DNA from: DAMCAP01 sp032059445
GTDB taxonomy: Bacteria; Bacillota; Clostridia; Oscillospirales; Ruminococcaceae
Direction of reading: 5' to 3'
NCBI GenBank assembly: GCA_032059445.1
Contig: DAMCAP010000028.1
Span: 1 to 31,651, forward strand
Length of the DNA stretch: 31,651 bases
Part shown: positions 1-7,933 of the stretch, piece by piece
Numbering within the stretch: the stretch's first letter is position 1
How the letters are laid out: each line of letters begins with the position of its first letter
The notes under the pieces: model-generated
Databases searched by the model: none
Told to the model about the DNA's origin: nothing
The model's input: the letters and a program-made list of their open reading frames with translations, nothing else
Made by a program: the position numbers and the translations under genes

Positions 1-90
1 ATACTGTATATGAGCAAACCGCAATACCTTGCGTGTGCACTACTTGCCCCAGTATATGATGAAAGCGCTCTAAAGGCTACTGTTAGCTTG

Positions 91-103
91 ATTTGGGCCA
101 AAT
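91..103. promoter_or_regulatory. Short perfect palindrome upstream of mltG
   Basis: The sequence ATTTGGGCCAAAT is a 13-bp palindrome about 48 bp before the mltG start. It could be a repressor or activator site. No convincing -35/-10 pair was seen beside it, and nothing else in positions 1-150 looks like a gene, so the function is unknown. Confidence 0.25.
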
Positions 104-150
104 GATGGGATTGGTAACGGTAGGCTCTATAGAAAACATTCGGAGGGAAT

Positions 151-1260
151 ATGAAGGACAACAAGAAAGATTACTCTGCCCCTTCTCAGGATAAAGTTAA
201 AAACAAGCGCAAGCAGAACTACTGGTCAAGGGTAGCGGTTTCCGTCGTACTGCTGATCTCGGTAGCGCTGCTGCTGGCCTGCCTACTGATTACATTTGCC
301 AGAGATATTTTTGGGATCAATAAGGATGACAAGCAGATCGAGGTTTCGATCTCTGCGGGCAGCTCTGCTTCCGACATTGCTCGTACTCTGAAGGAAAAAG
401 GAGTCATTAACTATAGCTCTACTTTTTTGGCCTACTGCTCGCTAAGAGGAGATCGCAGCAACTTCCAGGCAGGGGAATATATTATGAATTCCAATATGGG
501 CTACGATGAGATCATCATTGCTATGCGCACTGGTAATACCATCAAAAATGTAGTCAGCGTTACCTTCTATGAGGGCATGAGTATGCGAGAGATCGCTGAG
601 AGCCTTCAGAAAAATGAAGTGTGCTCTGCCGACGACTTTATCAATACCCTGCAAAACACCGATTTCGGCTTTGAGTTTGAAGATATGCTCCCCAAAAAGG
701 AGCTGCGCTTCCGCAGACTTGAGGGGTATCTCTTCCCCGACACTTATGAGTTTTATGTAGGGGAAGCTCCTGAATCAGTAGCGAAGAAGTTCCTGCGTAA
801 CTTCCAAAGCAAGGTTTTCCCTGAGCTGTATGAGCAGATCCAAAACTCCGGTATGACCCTCGACGAAGCGATTACCCTAGCCTCGGTGATCCAAGAGGAG
901 GCTAGCGTAGGGCAGGAGATGTATCAGGTTTCTTCCGTCTTCCACAACAGACTAGAGCAGCCGAGTGTATACCCCAATCTCCAGTCAGACGTTACGATAT
1001 TTTATGTTGAAAAGGACATCAAACCCTATCAGATGCGGGCAAATCAGGATATGTACGATGCTTACAACACCTATGTGTGCGTAGGGCTTCCTATCGGGCC
1101 TGTATGCTCCCCGGGTATAGAGGCTATTAAAGCAGCTATCAAGCCTGCTGATACCCAGTATTATTTCTTTGTAACCGATGCCAAGGGAAAGTATTACTAT
1201 GCCAAGGATGCTCAGACCCATTATGCCAATGTAAGGACTGCCGCAAAGGTGGTTAAATAA
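151..1260 (+). CDS. mltG: Endolytic murein transglycosylase MltG (YceG family)
   Basis: Predicted membrane-anchored lytic transglycosylase that cleaves nascent glycan strands and so sets strand length. The 369-residue protein has a basic cytoplasmic N-terminus, one membrane segment at about residues 27-48, a LysM-like subdomain (about 60-130) and the YceG catalytic domain. The motif VIQEEAS with E249/E250 corresponds to the family's catalytic glutamate region, followed by the conserved FHNRL segment and LPIGPVCSPG near the C-terminus. The ATG at 151 follows CGGAGGG at good spacing. It lies upstream of a U32-family gene, as yrrL does in Bacillus subtilis, but repeat elements fill the space between them. 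Family assignment is firm; the in vivo role is inferred from the family. Confidence 0.93.
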   Translation: MKDNKKDYSAPSQDKVKNKRKQNYWSRVAVSVVLLISVALLLACLLITFARDIFGINKDDKQIEVSISAGSSASDIARTLKEKGVINYSSTFLAYCSLRGDRSNFQAGEYIMNSNMGYDEIIIAMRTGNTIKNVVSVTFYEGMSMREIAESLQKNEVCSADDFINTLQNTDFGFEFEDMLPKKELRFRRLEGYLFPDTYEFYVGEAPESVAKKFLRNFQSKVFPELYEQIQNSGMTLDEAITLASVIQEEASVGQEMYQVSSVFHNRLEQPSVYPNLQSDVTIFYVEKDIKPYQMRANQDMYDAYNTYVCVGLPIGPVCSPGIEAIKAAIKPADTQYYFFVTDAKGKYYYAKDAQTHYANVRTAAKVVK

Positions 1261-1300
1261 ACGGAATTATCCGCTTCAAAGTTGTTTTAGCTCCCTCCCC

Positions 1301-1572
1301 CTCATGCCGAAGGTACTCCCTTTTTTGCATCCATCAAAAAGGGAGGAAAAACGTCTAAGGGCAAGCCCTTAACCCACGGACACCGCTTGCCGCATTGCAC
1401 TGCGCCGCAGGCACACTATAAGGGCAAGCCCTTGGGACGGTTGTCACCAGCAGCTTTAGCTGCGTAGTGCAATCCGCCAAGGCTTTGCCCGTGGGGGTCA
1501 GGGGCATAGCCCCGAAGCGCTTTTCCCCTATTTTTGTCGCTTTACAAAAATAGGGTGCCTGCGCGGCATGAG
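1301..1572. repeat. Full copy of a palindromic dispersed repeat
   Basis: This intergenic element of about 272 bp begins with CTCATGCCG and ends with CGGCATGAG, and its two halves are imperfect reverse complements. The left arm carries the hairpin CTCCCTTTTT/AAAAAGGGAG (1316-1325 with 1336-1345). The right arm carries CCCTATTTTTGT/ACAAAAATAGGG (1526-1537 with 1544-1555). Smaller hairpins of the form AAGGGC-AA-GCCCTT and GGGGC-ATA-GCCCC sit further in. A partial copy follows at 1725 and a half copy lies at the end of the window. No open reading frame or transposase is inside, so it resembles a non-autonomous palindromic element. It starts 40 bp after the mltG stop. Confidence 0.8.
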
Positions 1573-1724
1573 CGCATCGAAGAGATGAGAGAATAAATCT
1601 GTACTTGCTGTGCTGTGATAGTCAGTATATCAAACGTGATGTAAGGTAACCCCAGCGCATCTTCAGCATGATATTGGTATAATCCCAGCGAAATTTGCAA
1701 AGTTACTTTAAGATATTCTCCCCA

Positions 1725-1876
1725 CTCATGCCATGGGGGCACTCCCTTTTTGATGGACGTCAAAAAGGGCGGAAATAACGTCTAAGGGTAGTCTAAACCC
1801 ACGGACACCGCTTGCCGCATTTCACTGCGTAGGCTTGGCCTACTTGTAACAAGCGTAGCAATCGAGTGCCCTGATA
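1725..1876. repeat. Partial (left-arm) copy of the palindromic repeat
   Basis: It begins with CTCATGCC and follows the left arm of the 1301 copy through the shared block GGACACCGCTTGCCGCAT, then departs into a shorter middle containing TAGGC-TT-GGCCTA. Its hairpin CCCTTTTTGA/TCAAAAAGGG (1744-1753 with 1760-1769) is shifted relative to the full copy but still pairs over 10 bp. The right boundary is uncertain. The 150 bp between the two copies (1573-1724) contain TTGGTATAAT (1674-1683), an extended -10-like site that could drive the next gene, but no coding region. Confidence 0.65.
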
Positions 1877-2020
1877 GAATGTCTGTGACATAAAAAATGC
1901 CGAAGAAAGGCATGGGATAGAGGGGCGATGTTCTTTTTTGCCCCCTTTTACTCTAGGCGCAAAATGCGTGGAGATACATCTAAGCAATAATTTTACGAAC
2001 CGAAAGGACTGATTACCATC

Positions 2021-3238
2021 ATGATAAAACCCGAAATCCTCTCCCCAGCTGGAGATATGGAGCGGCTTATTGCTGCTGTAGAGTATGGCGCAGATGCCGT
2101 GTACCTTGGTGGCAAAATGTTTGGTATGCGGGCAGGAGCTGCCAACTTTGACTATGAGCAGCTCAAGGAAGCGGTGGAGTATGCCCATGCCCATGGTGTG
2201 CGTATCTATGTCACCTGCAATACTTTGCCCCGTAACGACGAAATCGAAGAGATCCCCGAGTTTATGCTGTATTGCCAGAGCATCGGAGTAGATGCCCTGA
2301 TCGTAGCGGATATTGGCATCTTGATGATGGCAAGGCGTACTGTGCCCAATATGGAGATACATATTTCTACCCAAAACGGTGTGGTCAACTACCAGACAGC
2401 CAATGAGCTGCACGCCCTTGGCGCCAAGCGCGTGGTGCTGGCAAGAGAGCTGAGCCTTGAAGAAATCCGCACCATCCGCCAAAAGACCCACCCTGATCTT
2501 GAGATTGAGGCCTTTGTCCATGGTGCGATGTGCATGTCTTTTTCGGGTCGGTGTGTAATCTCCAATTACCTTACAGGCAGGGATGCCAACAGAGGCGAGT
2601 GCTCTCAGCCTTGCCGCTGGGGTTATCATCTGGTGGAGGAGAAGCGCCCGGGAGTATATATCCCCGTCTTTGAGGACGAAGCAGGCAGCCATATCCTCAA
2701 TGCCAAGGACCTTTGTATGATCGAGTATATCGATCAGCTTGTGGATGCCGGGATTACCAGTCTAAAGATCGAGGGAAGAGCAAAGTCCTTTTATTATGTA
2801 GCGGTGATTACAGGGGCTTATCGCCAGGCAGTGGATCTTTATCTCAAAGACCCTGCTAACTATAAGCTGCCTCAGTGGCTCTACGATGAAACCTACAAAA
2901 TCTCTCATAGAGAGTATTCCACCGGCTTTTATTTTGGCAAACCCATGGAGGGGCAGTGCTATAAGGATGGAGGCTATGTCCGTGAATGGGATGTAGTTGC
3001 CACTGTGGCAGGCAATGCCGATGGCTATCTAGAAGTGGTGGAAAAAAACAGATTCTTTGTGGGGGATAAAGTAGAGATCTTTGAGCCGATGACACAACCA
3101 GAGGAATTTACCATTACCGAGATCATCGATCCCGAGGGAAATCAAGTGGATGCAGCGGTGCACCCCCAGATGATTTTTAAGATCCCCTTCCACCGTCAGG
3201 CAAAGGTTGGGGCAATTATCCGTAAACAAAAGCAATAA
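2021..3238 (+). CDS. U32 family protein, probably TrhP-like tRNA hydroxylation factor
   Basis: Usually annotated as peptidase U32; members of this family (TrhP in Escherichia coli, YrrN/YrrO in B. subtilis) act in 5-hydroxyuridine formation at tRNA position 34. The 405-residue protein has the U32 signature at about residues 164-181 (EAFVHGAMCMSFSGRCVIS) and the block GRDANRGECSQPCRW. The four cysteines C171, C178, C194 and C198 are conserved in this branch. The N-terminus (PEILSPAGDMERLIAAVEYG) matches the family start, and AAAGGA lies upstream of ATG 2021. Synteny with mltG parallels yrrL-yrrM-yrrN-yrrO, although the yrrM methyltransferase is missing here. The family is certain; the specific tRNA role is inferred from family and synteny. 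Confidence 0.85.
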   Translation: MIKPEILSPAGDMERLIAAVEYGADAVYLGGKMFGMRAGAANFDYEQLKEAVEYAHAHGVRIYVTCNTLPRNDEIEEIPEFMLYCQSIGVDALIVADIGILMMARRTVPNMEIHISTQNGVVNYQTANELHALGAKRVVLARELSLEEIRTIRQKTHPDLEIEAFVHGAMCMSFSGRCVISNYLTGRDANRGECSQPCRWGYHLVEEKRPGVYIPVFEDEAGSHILNAKDLCMIEYIDQLVDAGITSLKIEGRAKSFYYVAVITGAYRQAVDLYLKDPANYKLPQWLYDETYKISHREYSTGFYFGKPMEGQCYKDGGYVREWDVVATVAGNADGYLEVVEKNRFFVGDKVEIFEPMTQPEEFTITEIIDPEGNQVDAAVHPQMIFKIPFHRQAKVGAIIRKQKQ

Positions 3239-3247
3239 AACAGCATG

Positions 3248-3284
3248 AGCAGGGCAGAATTAAACTGCCCTGCTTTATTTTTTG
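3248..3284 (+). terminator. Rho-independent terminator after the U32 gene
   Basis: A perfect 10-bp stem AGCAGGGCAG/CTGCCCTGCT (3248-3257 with 3265-3274) with a 7-nt loop is followed by TTATTTTTT. It closes the U32 transcription unit and separates it from the mraZ promoter. Confidence 0.92.
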
Positions 3285-3418
3285 CTTTGTCAAGAGGGAC
3301 TACACAGTTTTGTAAAAAATGCGCAGATCAATGGGCTTAGCAATGGATTTTAAAGAAAGCAATCAGTATTTATAGATAAATGCAGACTGATAAAAGTTAA
3401 TTATACCTTGGAATTCTA

Positions 3419-3447
3419 TTGATTTTTGGTATAGGAGTCGTTATAAT
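3419..3447 (+). promoter_or_regulatory. Sigma-A-type promoter of the mraZ/dcw operon
   Basis: TTGATT (3419-3424) and TATAAT (3442-3447) are 17 bp apart, an ideal vegetative promoter. Transcription should start near 3454, just ahead of the GTGG repeats, so a bound repressor would block initiation or early elongation. Confidence 0.82.
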
Positions 3448-3456
3448 AAATCTATA

Positions 3457-3481
3457 GTGGTGAAAAGTGGGTAAGAGTGGT
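3457..3481 (+). promoter_or_regulatory. MraZ operator: three GTGG repeats on a 10-bp period
   Basis: GTGGT, GTGGG and GTGGT occur at 3457, 3467 and 3477, each separated by 5 bp. MraZ is known to bind direct TGGGN-type or AAAGTG-type repeats with this spacing in front of its own gene. The site lies between the promoter and the mraZ start, as expected for autorepression of the division cluster. Confidence 0.85.
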
Positions 3482-3518
3482 TAACAAATCCTTAAAAAAC
3501 AGCAAAAGGGGTGGAGAA

Positions 3519-3938
3519 ATGTTAATTGGTGAATATAACCATAGCCTCGACGCTAAGGGGCGCACCAATTTCCCCTCCAAGCTGCGCGAAGACCTGGGCG
3601 ACCACTTTATCATCACCAAGGGTCTTGACAACTGCCTTTCTGTCTACTCCTTGCAGGAGTGGGCAATCTTAGAGCAAAAGACAAGCGCCCTGCCTATGGC
3701 AAAATCCTTAGCCATCAAGCGTTTTTTGTTTGCCAGTGCCAGCGAGCTGGAGTGTGACAAGCAGGGGCGTGTCTTGATTCCTCAGAGCCTGCGCAGCTAT
3801 GCAGGACTTGATCGGGATATTACCATTGTTGGTTTATCAAACCGTATTGAGATCTGGGATAAAGACCGTTGGGAAAGCAAGGTGCTGGAATTGACCAGCG
3901 AGCTCATCGCAGAAACCATGGAAGATGTAGGATTTTAA
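3519..3938 (+). CDS. mraZ: Transcriptional regulator MraZ
   Basis: DNA-binding regulator of the dcw cluster with two SpoVT/AbrB-like swapped-hairpin halves. The first half starts LIGEYNHSLDAKGRTNFPSKLR; the second is centred on ECDKQGRVLIPQSLRSYAGL, with the paired DxKGR and DKQGR motifs. I chose ATG 3519 because GGGGTGGAG lies directly upstream and the resulting 139 residues match the family. An upstream in-frame GTG at 3477 belongs to the operator repeat. The gene ends 4 bp before rsmH, an arrangement typical of the operon head. It is expected to repress the promoter at 3419. Confidence 0.96.
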   Translation: MLIGEYNHSLDAKGRTNFPSKLREDLGDHFIITKGLDNCLSVYSLQEWAILEQKTSALPMAKSLAIKRFLFASASELECDKQGRVLIPQSLRSYAGLDRDITIVGLSNRIEIWDKDRWESKVLELTSELIAETMEDVGF

Positions 3939-3942
3939 AGCT

Positions 3943-4872
3943 ATGGAATTTAATCATGTATCAGTATTGCTTCATGAATGCATTGAAGCACTCAGCATAA
4001 ACCCCGCAGGGATCTATATCGATGGCACAGCTGGTGGTGCAGGGCACTCGACCGAGATTGCTAAGCACCTAAGCACCGGTAGGCTGATCGCCATCGACAA
4101 AGACCCAGACGCAATCAAAATCGCCACCGAAAGACTCGCACCCTACCCCACAGCTCAGGTGGTGCAAAATGACTTTAAAGAAATCGCTCAAGTAGCCGCC
4201 GAGCTTGGAATTACAGGGGTCGACGGCATCTTGGTGGATCTTGGAGTGTCTTCTCATCAGCTGGATACCGCAGAGCGGGGCTTCTCCTATAACTACGATG
4301 CAAGGCTTGACATGCGTATGAGTCAGCAAGGGCTTTCGGCATACGATGTGGTCAACAACTACCCCTTTGGGCAGCTTGCACGTATTCTTGATAGTTATGG
4401 GGAGGAGAAGTTTGCCCGCAGGATTGCGCAAACTATTGTAAATGCCCGAGAGAAAGCTCCTATTGAGAGCACCTTTGAGCTGGTAGAGCTGATTAAGCAG
4501 GGGATACCTGCCGCAGCTCGTCGTGAGGGTGGGCATCCTGCCAAGCGAAGCTTTCAGGCGATCCGTATTGAGGTAAATGGGGAGCTGCAAAGCCTAGAAG
4601 ATTTCTTAGATGCTGCATTTAAACTACTCAATATTGGCGGTAGGCTTGCTATCATTACCTTCCACTCCCTTGAGGATCGGATGGTCAAGCAGAAGTTTAC
4701 CGAATATATTACTGGCTGCACCTGCCCGCCTAATTTCCCGGTGTGTGTATGCGGCAAAACCCCCAGAGGTAAGCTGGTAAGTCGTAAGCCGATTACCGCT
4801 ACAGCGGAGGAGCTTGCTCATAACAACCGTAGCAGGACTGCAAAACTTCGTGTAATCGAAAAGCTAAAATAA
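3943..4872 (+). CDS. rsmH: 16S rRNA (cytosine1402-N4)-methyltransferase RsmH (MraW)
   Basis: S-adenosylmethionine-dependent enzyme that methylates N4 of C1402 in the ribosomal P site. The 309-residue protein opens with HVSVLLHECIEAL and has the SAM-binding GTAGGAGHS at about residues 30-38. VDGILVDLGVSSHQLD and RGFSYNYDARLDMRM are family-specific blocks. KRSFQAIRIEVNGEL and the C-terminal FHSLEDRMVKQKF complete the signature. The length is usual for the family. It follows mraZ by 4 bp and is presumably translated from the same transcript. Confidence 0.96.
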   Translation: MEFNHVSVLLHECIEALSINPAGIYIDGTAGGAGHSTEIAKHLSTGRLIAIDKDPDAIKIATERLAPYPTAQVVQNDFKEIAQVAAELGITGVDGILVDLGVSSHQLDTAERGFSYNYDARLDMRMSQQGLSAYDVVNNYPFGQLARILDSYGEEKFARRIAQTIVNAREKAPIESTFELVELIKQGIPAAARREGGHPAKRSFQAIRIEVNGELQSLEDFLDAAFKLLNIGGRLAIITFHSLEDRMVKQKFTEYITGCTCPPNFPVCVCGKTPRGKLVSRKPITATAEELAHNNRSRTAKLRVIEKLK

Positions 4873-5022
4873 TAATATAGATAATTATTAAGGATTTTCA
4901 ATCAAGTATTGGATTTTCTCTGCAAAGGGCTTTTGGCAATACCGTCTTTTGCAGCGGACTATACAGGCTTTTTGTCTGCCGATTCGTTTTAGGATTAAAG
5001 ATGTGAAAAGTGAGGGGAAGTC

Positions 5023-5508
5023 ATGAGCGCACAGCCAAGCAGAGCCTACGATTATGAGGGCTATGGAGAGTATTACGAGTTTGAAGAAGCTGTAGTCGCG
5101 CAGCCTTTAGAGCTGCGTGTGTACCAAAAGAAGGGCATCAGCAAAGAGCTGACCGGCCAGCTGATCTCGTCGGTTGCCATTATTGCTTCGCTCTTGGTGA
5201 TGCTGATCTATAGCAACATTACCCTTACTGAGCTCAGCGACCAAATCAGTACCCAAAGAGGAGAGTACGACATCCTCAAAAGCGAGAGCCGCCGTATGAT
5301 GGTGGAGCTGGAGGGCTCGGTATCTTTAAGAAACATTGAGGAATCGGCGGTAGCGACTATGGGTATGGCTCCTGTAGAGCCCTATCAGGTGGAATATGTA
5401 GATCTCGGAGGCGGCGATAAGATCGAGGTGGTTACCTCAAAGCTGGATCCGATCCTAACAAAACTCAAAGCAGTAGTCGCAACCTTTACCGACTATGTAG
5501 GATTATAA
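5023..5508 (+). CDS. FtsL-like septum formation membrane protein
   Basis: A 161-residue bitopic membrane protein. It has an acidic, tyrosine-rich cytoplasmic N-terminus, one membrane segment at about residues 47-66 and a predicted coiled coil at about 68-98. The ending IEESAVATMGMAPVEPYQVEYV resembles the A-x-LGM-x-P-x-P-x-Q element of FtsL. The position between rsmH and the class B PBP is the normal place of ftsL. GAGGGGAAG precedes ATG 5023. FtsL sequences are very divergent, so the assignment rests on topology, the short motif and location. The 150 bp before it contains a possible hairpin, CTGCAAA/TTTGCAG (4920-4926 with 4946-4952), and no gene. Confidence 0.78.
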   Translation: MSAQPSRAYDYEGYGEYYEFEEAVVAQPLELRVYQKKGISKELTGQLISSVAIIASLLVMLIYSNITLTELSDQISTQRGEYDILKSESRRMMVELEGSVSLRNIEESAVATMGMAPVEPYQVEYVDLGGGDKIEVVTSKLDPILTKLKAVVATFTDYVGL

Positions 5509-5575
5509 AAAAGCATGCTTATAATACCAATTCTTCTTACGGAGGGTTGGTATTGTTTAATAAGGGAGGTTGGAT

Positions 5576-7813
5576 ATGGCTGTACCGAAGTCAAAGGCAC
5601 AGATGCGGGTAAGGCGAGATATGATCTATGCCTTTATCCTCGCACCGGTGGTGCTCATATTGATCTACAACCTATATGTTTTGCAGATACGAGACGGTGA
5701 GAAGTACAAAAGCCTTGCACTCAAGCAGCAGCTGAGGCCTACAAGCATCAGCGCAGGCAGAGGCGTGATCTACGACCGCAATATGAAGACCCTAGCCGCC
5801 AGTGCTACTGTCTGGAATGTAGTGCTCTCACCTGCCGAGATTAACGCAAAGCAGCTGGAGGGTTTGGCAGATTTTTTGTCGACGCTTTTGGATGTCGACC
5901 GCGAAAAGATACTCGAACGTGGGCAAAACAAAAAAAGCTATTATGAGATCATCAAGTATCGGATCGAAAAAGACACCTTTGACAAAGTTACAGAATATGT
6001 AGCCCAAAATGACGTTACAGGCGTATACTTAATCGAGGATTCCAAGCGATATTACCCCTACGGCAGTCTGGCTTCTACAGTGCTGGGCTTCACCGGTACT
6101 GAGAACAAGGGAGCCTATGGGCTGGAATCTTACTATGAAAAGGTGCTGGCAGGCACCCCTGGCAGGGTGATCAGCGCCAAAAATGCTAAGGGCGGAGAAA
6201 TGTCTTTCTCTTACCAGCAGATTTATGAGCCGGTCAACGGCAACTCCTTGGTGCTGACCATCGACGAGGTGGTACAGCATTTCCTCGAGAAGCATCTGGA
6301 GATCGCTGTGGTAGAGCACAACGTCCACAACAGAGCTGCGGGCATCGTAATGAATATCAAGACCGGTGAGATCTTGGCGATGGCAACAAAGCCGGATTTT
6401 GACCCCAATCTGCCCAATGTGATCTCTGACCCTAAGCAGGCAGCAAGGCTTGAGGAGCTCAAAAGTGACCCTGAAGCCTACAACGAAGCCCTCAGGCAGG
6501 CGCAGTATGACCAGTGGCGAAATAAAGCCATCAGTGACCCCTACGAGCCCGGCTCGGTCTTTAAGGTCATCACCGCTGCCGCCGCTCTTGATTCGGGTGC
6601 GGTAAAGGCCACAGGAGATAACTTCTACTGCCCGGGCTATCATATCGTAGCAGGCAGGCGCAAAGGCTGCTGGAAGCGGGGCGGTCATGGTAGCATTGAC
6701 TTTACCCATGCGGTCAAATACTCCTGTAATCCAGCCTTTATGATGGTAGGTGAGCGACTGGGTGCAGAGCGCTTTGATACATACTTTGAGAAGTTTGGGC
6801 TCAAGGAGCTCACAAAAATCGACCTTCCCGGAGAAGCAGAAGGTATACACTATACACTGGAATACTTGGCAAAGCCCTCAGGCGAGGAGCTTGCCACCAG
6901 CTCCTTCGGTCAGTCCTTTAAGGTAACCCCAATCCAGCTGATTACCGCTGTTTCGGCTGCGGTCAGCGGCGATTTGATGCAGCCCTATATCGTAAAGCAG
7001 ATCCTTGACCCCGACGGCAACGTAATCAGCACCACACAGCCTCAGGTAAAGCGTCAGGTCATTTCAAAGGAAACTGCTAAAGAGCTGGCGGGCATCTTAG
7101 AGCGGGTTGTAAAAGACTCTGATGGCTCGGGGCGATATGCCTATGTGCCGGGCTACCGTATCGGCGGCAAGACTGGTACCAGTGAAAAGCTCGATAAACG
7201 GGTAAATGGTCAAGTAGTCTTTAACGTTGCCTCCTTTGTGGGCATCTCTCCATCTGACGATCCCGAAATCGCAGTGCTGGTGCTACTGGATGAGCCGATT
7301 ATGCAAAATACATATGGCTCGGTTATTGCCGCACCAGTGGTCGGTGCAATTATGGCAGATACCTTAAGTTATCTTGGTATAGAGCCGATTTATACAGAAG
7401 CGGAGATGACCAAGCTGGATGTAAAGGTGCCTTATGTAACCACTAAGCTGGTACACGACGCTACTACCGCCATCACAACTGGGCAGCTTAAGTATCGGAT
7501 CGTGGGCACAGGTGCTACGGTAACAGCACAGGTACCAAATGCGGGGCAGTCGATGCCACGAGATGGTACGGTGATCCTCTATACCGACGAAGAGCCGGAG
7601 CTGACTGTTACAACAGTACCCAATGTAATGGGTCTAAGCGGTCAGCAGGCCAACAGGACGATCTTAAACGCAGGCCTTAACATTAAGATAGAGGGTGTGG
7701 GCATCAACGAAGTAGGCAGCGTGGCAATCAAGCAGACTCCCCCTCCCGGCGAGGAGGTCAAAATCGGCACGGTGGTGTCGGTAGAGTTTGCAGGTAAAAG
7801 CCCAGGCAGCTAA
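5576..7813 (+). CDS. Class B penicillin-binding protein (FtsI/PbpB/SpoVD type) with two PASTA domains
   Basis: Septal DD-transpeptidase that cross-links peptidoglycan, probably with FtsW. The 745-residue protein has a membrane anchor at about residues 16-36 and a PBP dimerisation domain. The transpeptidase domain shows all three active-site motifs: S327-V-F-K330, S383-C-N385 and K532-T-G534. Two PASTA-like units follow from about residue 620 onwards; the second begins TVPNVMGLSGQQANRTI. Start ATG 5576 is preferred over an in-frame TTG at 5570 because AAGGGAGG lies 6 nt upstream. Two PASTA units favour the vegetative PbpB/FtsI form, but the sporulation form SpoVD cannot be excluded. It is the only class B PBP in the window. 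Confidence 0.92.
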   Translation: MAVPKSKAQMRVRRDMIYAFILAPVVLILIYNLYVLQIRDGEKYKSLALKQQLRPTSISAGRGVIYDRNMKTLAASATVWNVVLSPAEINAKQLEGLADFLSTLLDVDREKILERGQNKKSYYEIIKYRIEKDTFDKVTEYVAQNDVTGVYLIEDSKRYYPYGSLASTVLGFTGTENKGAYGLESYYEKVLAGTPGRVISAKNAKGGEMSFSYQQIYEPVNGNSLVLTIDEVVQHFLEKHLEIAVVEHNVHNRAAGIVMNIKTGEILAMATKPDFDPNLPNVISDPKQAARLEELKSDPEAYNEALRQAQYDQWRNKAISDPYEPGSVFKVITAAAALDSGAVKATGDNFYCPGYHIVAGRRKGCWKRGGHGSIDFTHAVKYSCNPAFMMVGERLGAERFDTYFEKFGLKELTKIDLPGEAEGIHYTLEYLAKPSGEELATSSFGQSFKVTPIQLITAVSAAVSGDLMQPYIVKQILDPDGNVISTTQPQVKRQVISKETAKELAGILERVVKDSDGSGRYAYVPGYRIGGKTGTSEKLDKRVNGQVVFNVASFVGISPSDDPEIAVLVLLDEPIMQNTYGSVIAAPVVGAIMADTLSYLGIEPIYTEAEMTKLDVKVPYVTTKLVHDATTAITTGQLKYRIVGTGATVTAQVPNAGQSMPRDGTVILYTDEEPELTVTTVPNVMGLSGQQANRTILNAGLNIKIEGVGINEVGSVAIKQTPPPGEEVKIGTVVSVEFAGKSPGS

Positions 7814-7861
7814 AACAAAATGAGAATAAAATTACCTAATTTTGATACTATAATAACTACA

Positions 7862-7891
7862 AAGGTCAAAAAAATGGCAATTTTGACCCTT
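7862..7891 (+). other. Inverted repeat in the PBP-murE gap
   Basis: GGTCAAAA and TTTTGACC pair over 8 bp (7864-7871 with 7881-7888) in the 120-bp gap before murE. No U-tract follows, so it is not a clear terminator. It could be an operator, an RNA processing site or a weak attenuator. Confidence 0.35.
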
Positions 7892-7933
7892 GAGGACTGT
7901 TAAAATAGTTTTGCGTAACAAAAGGAGGTAATT

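Noticed and set aside
1793..2692. A 299-codon reading frame on the - strand
   Set aside because: It overlaps the U32 gene and the repeat on the opposite strand, has no family resemblance and no ribosome site; the + strand gene is clearly real.
3477..3518. GTG start for mraZ at 3477
   Set aside because: The GTG is part of the third operator repeat and the added 14 residues are not family-like.
6029..6850. A 273-codon reading frame on the - strand
   Set aside because: It is antisense to the conserved transpeptidase region of the PBP gene and has no recognisable domain.
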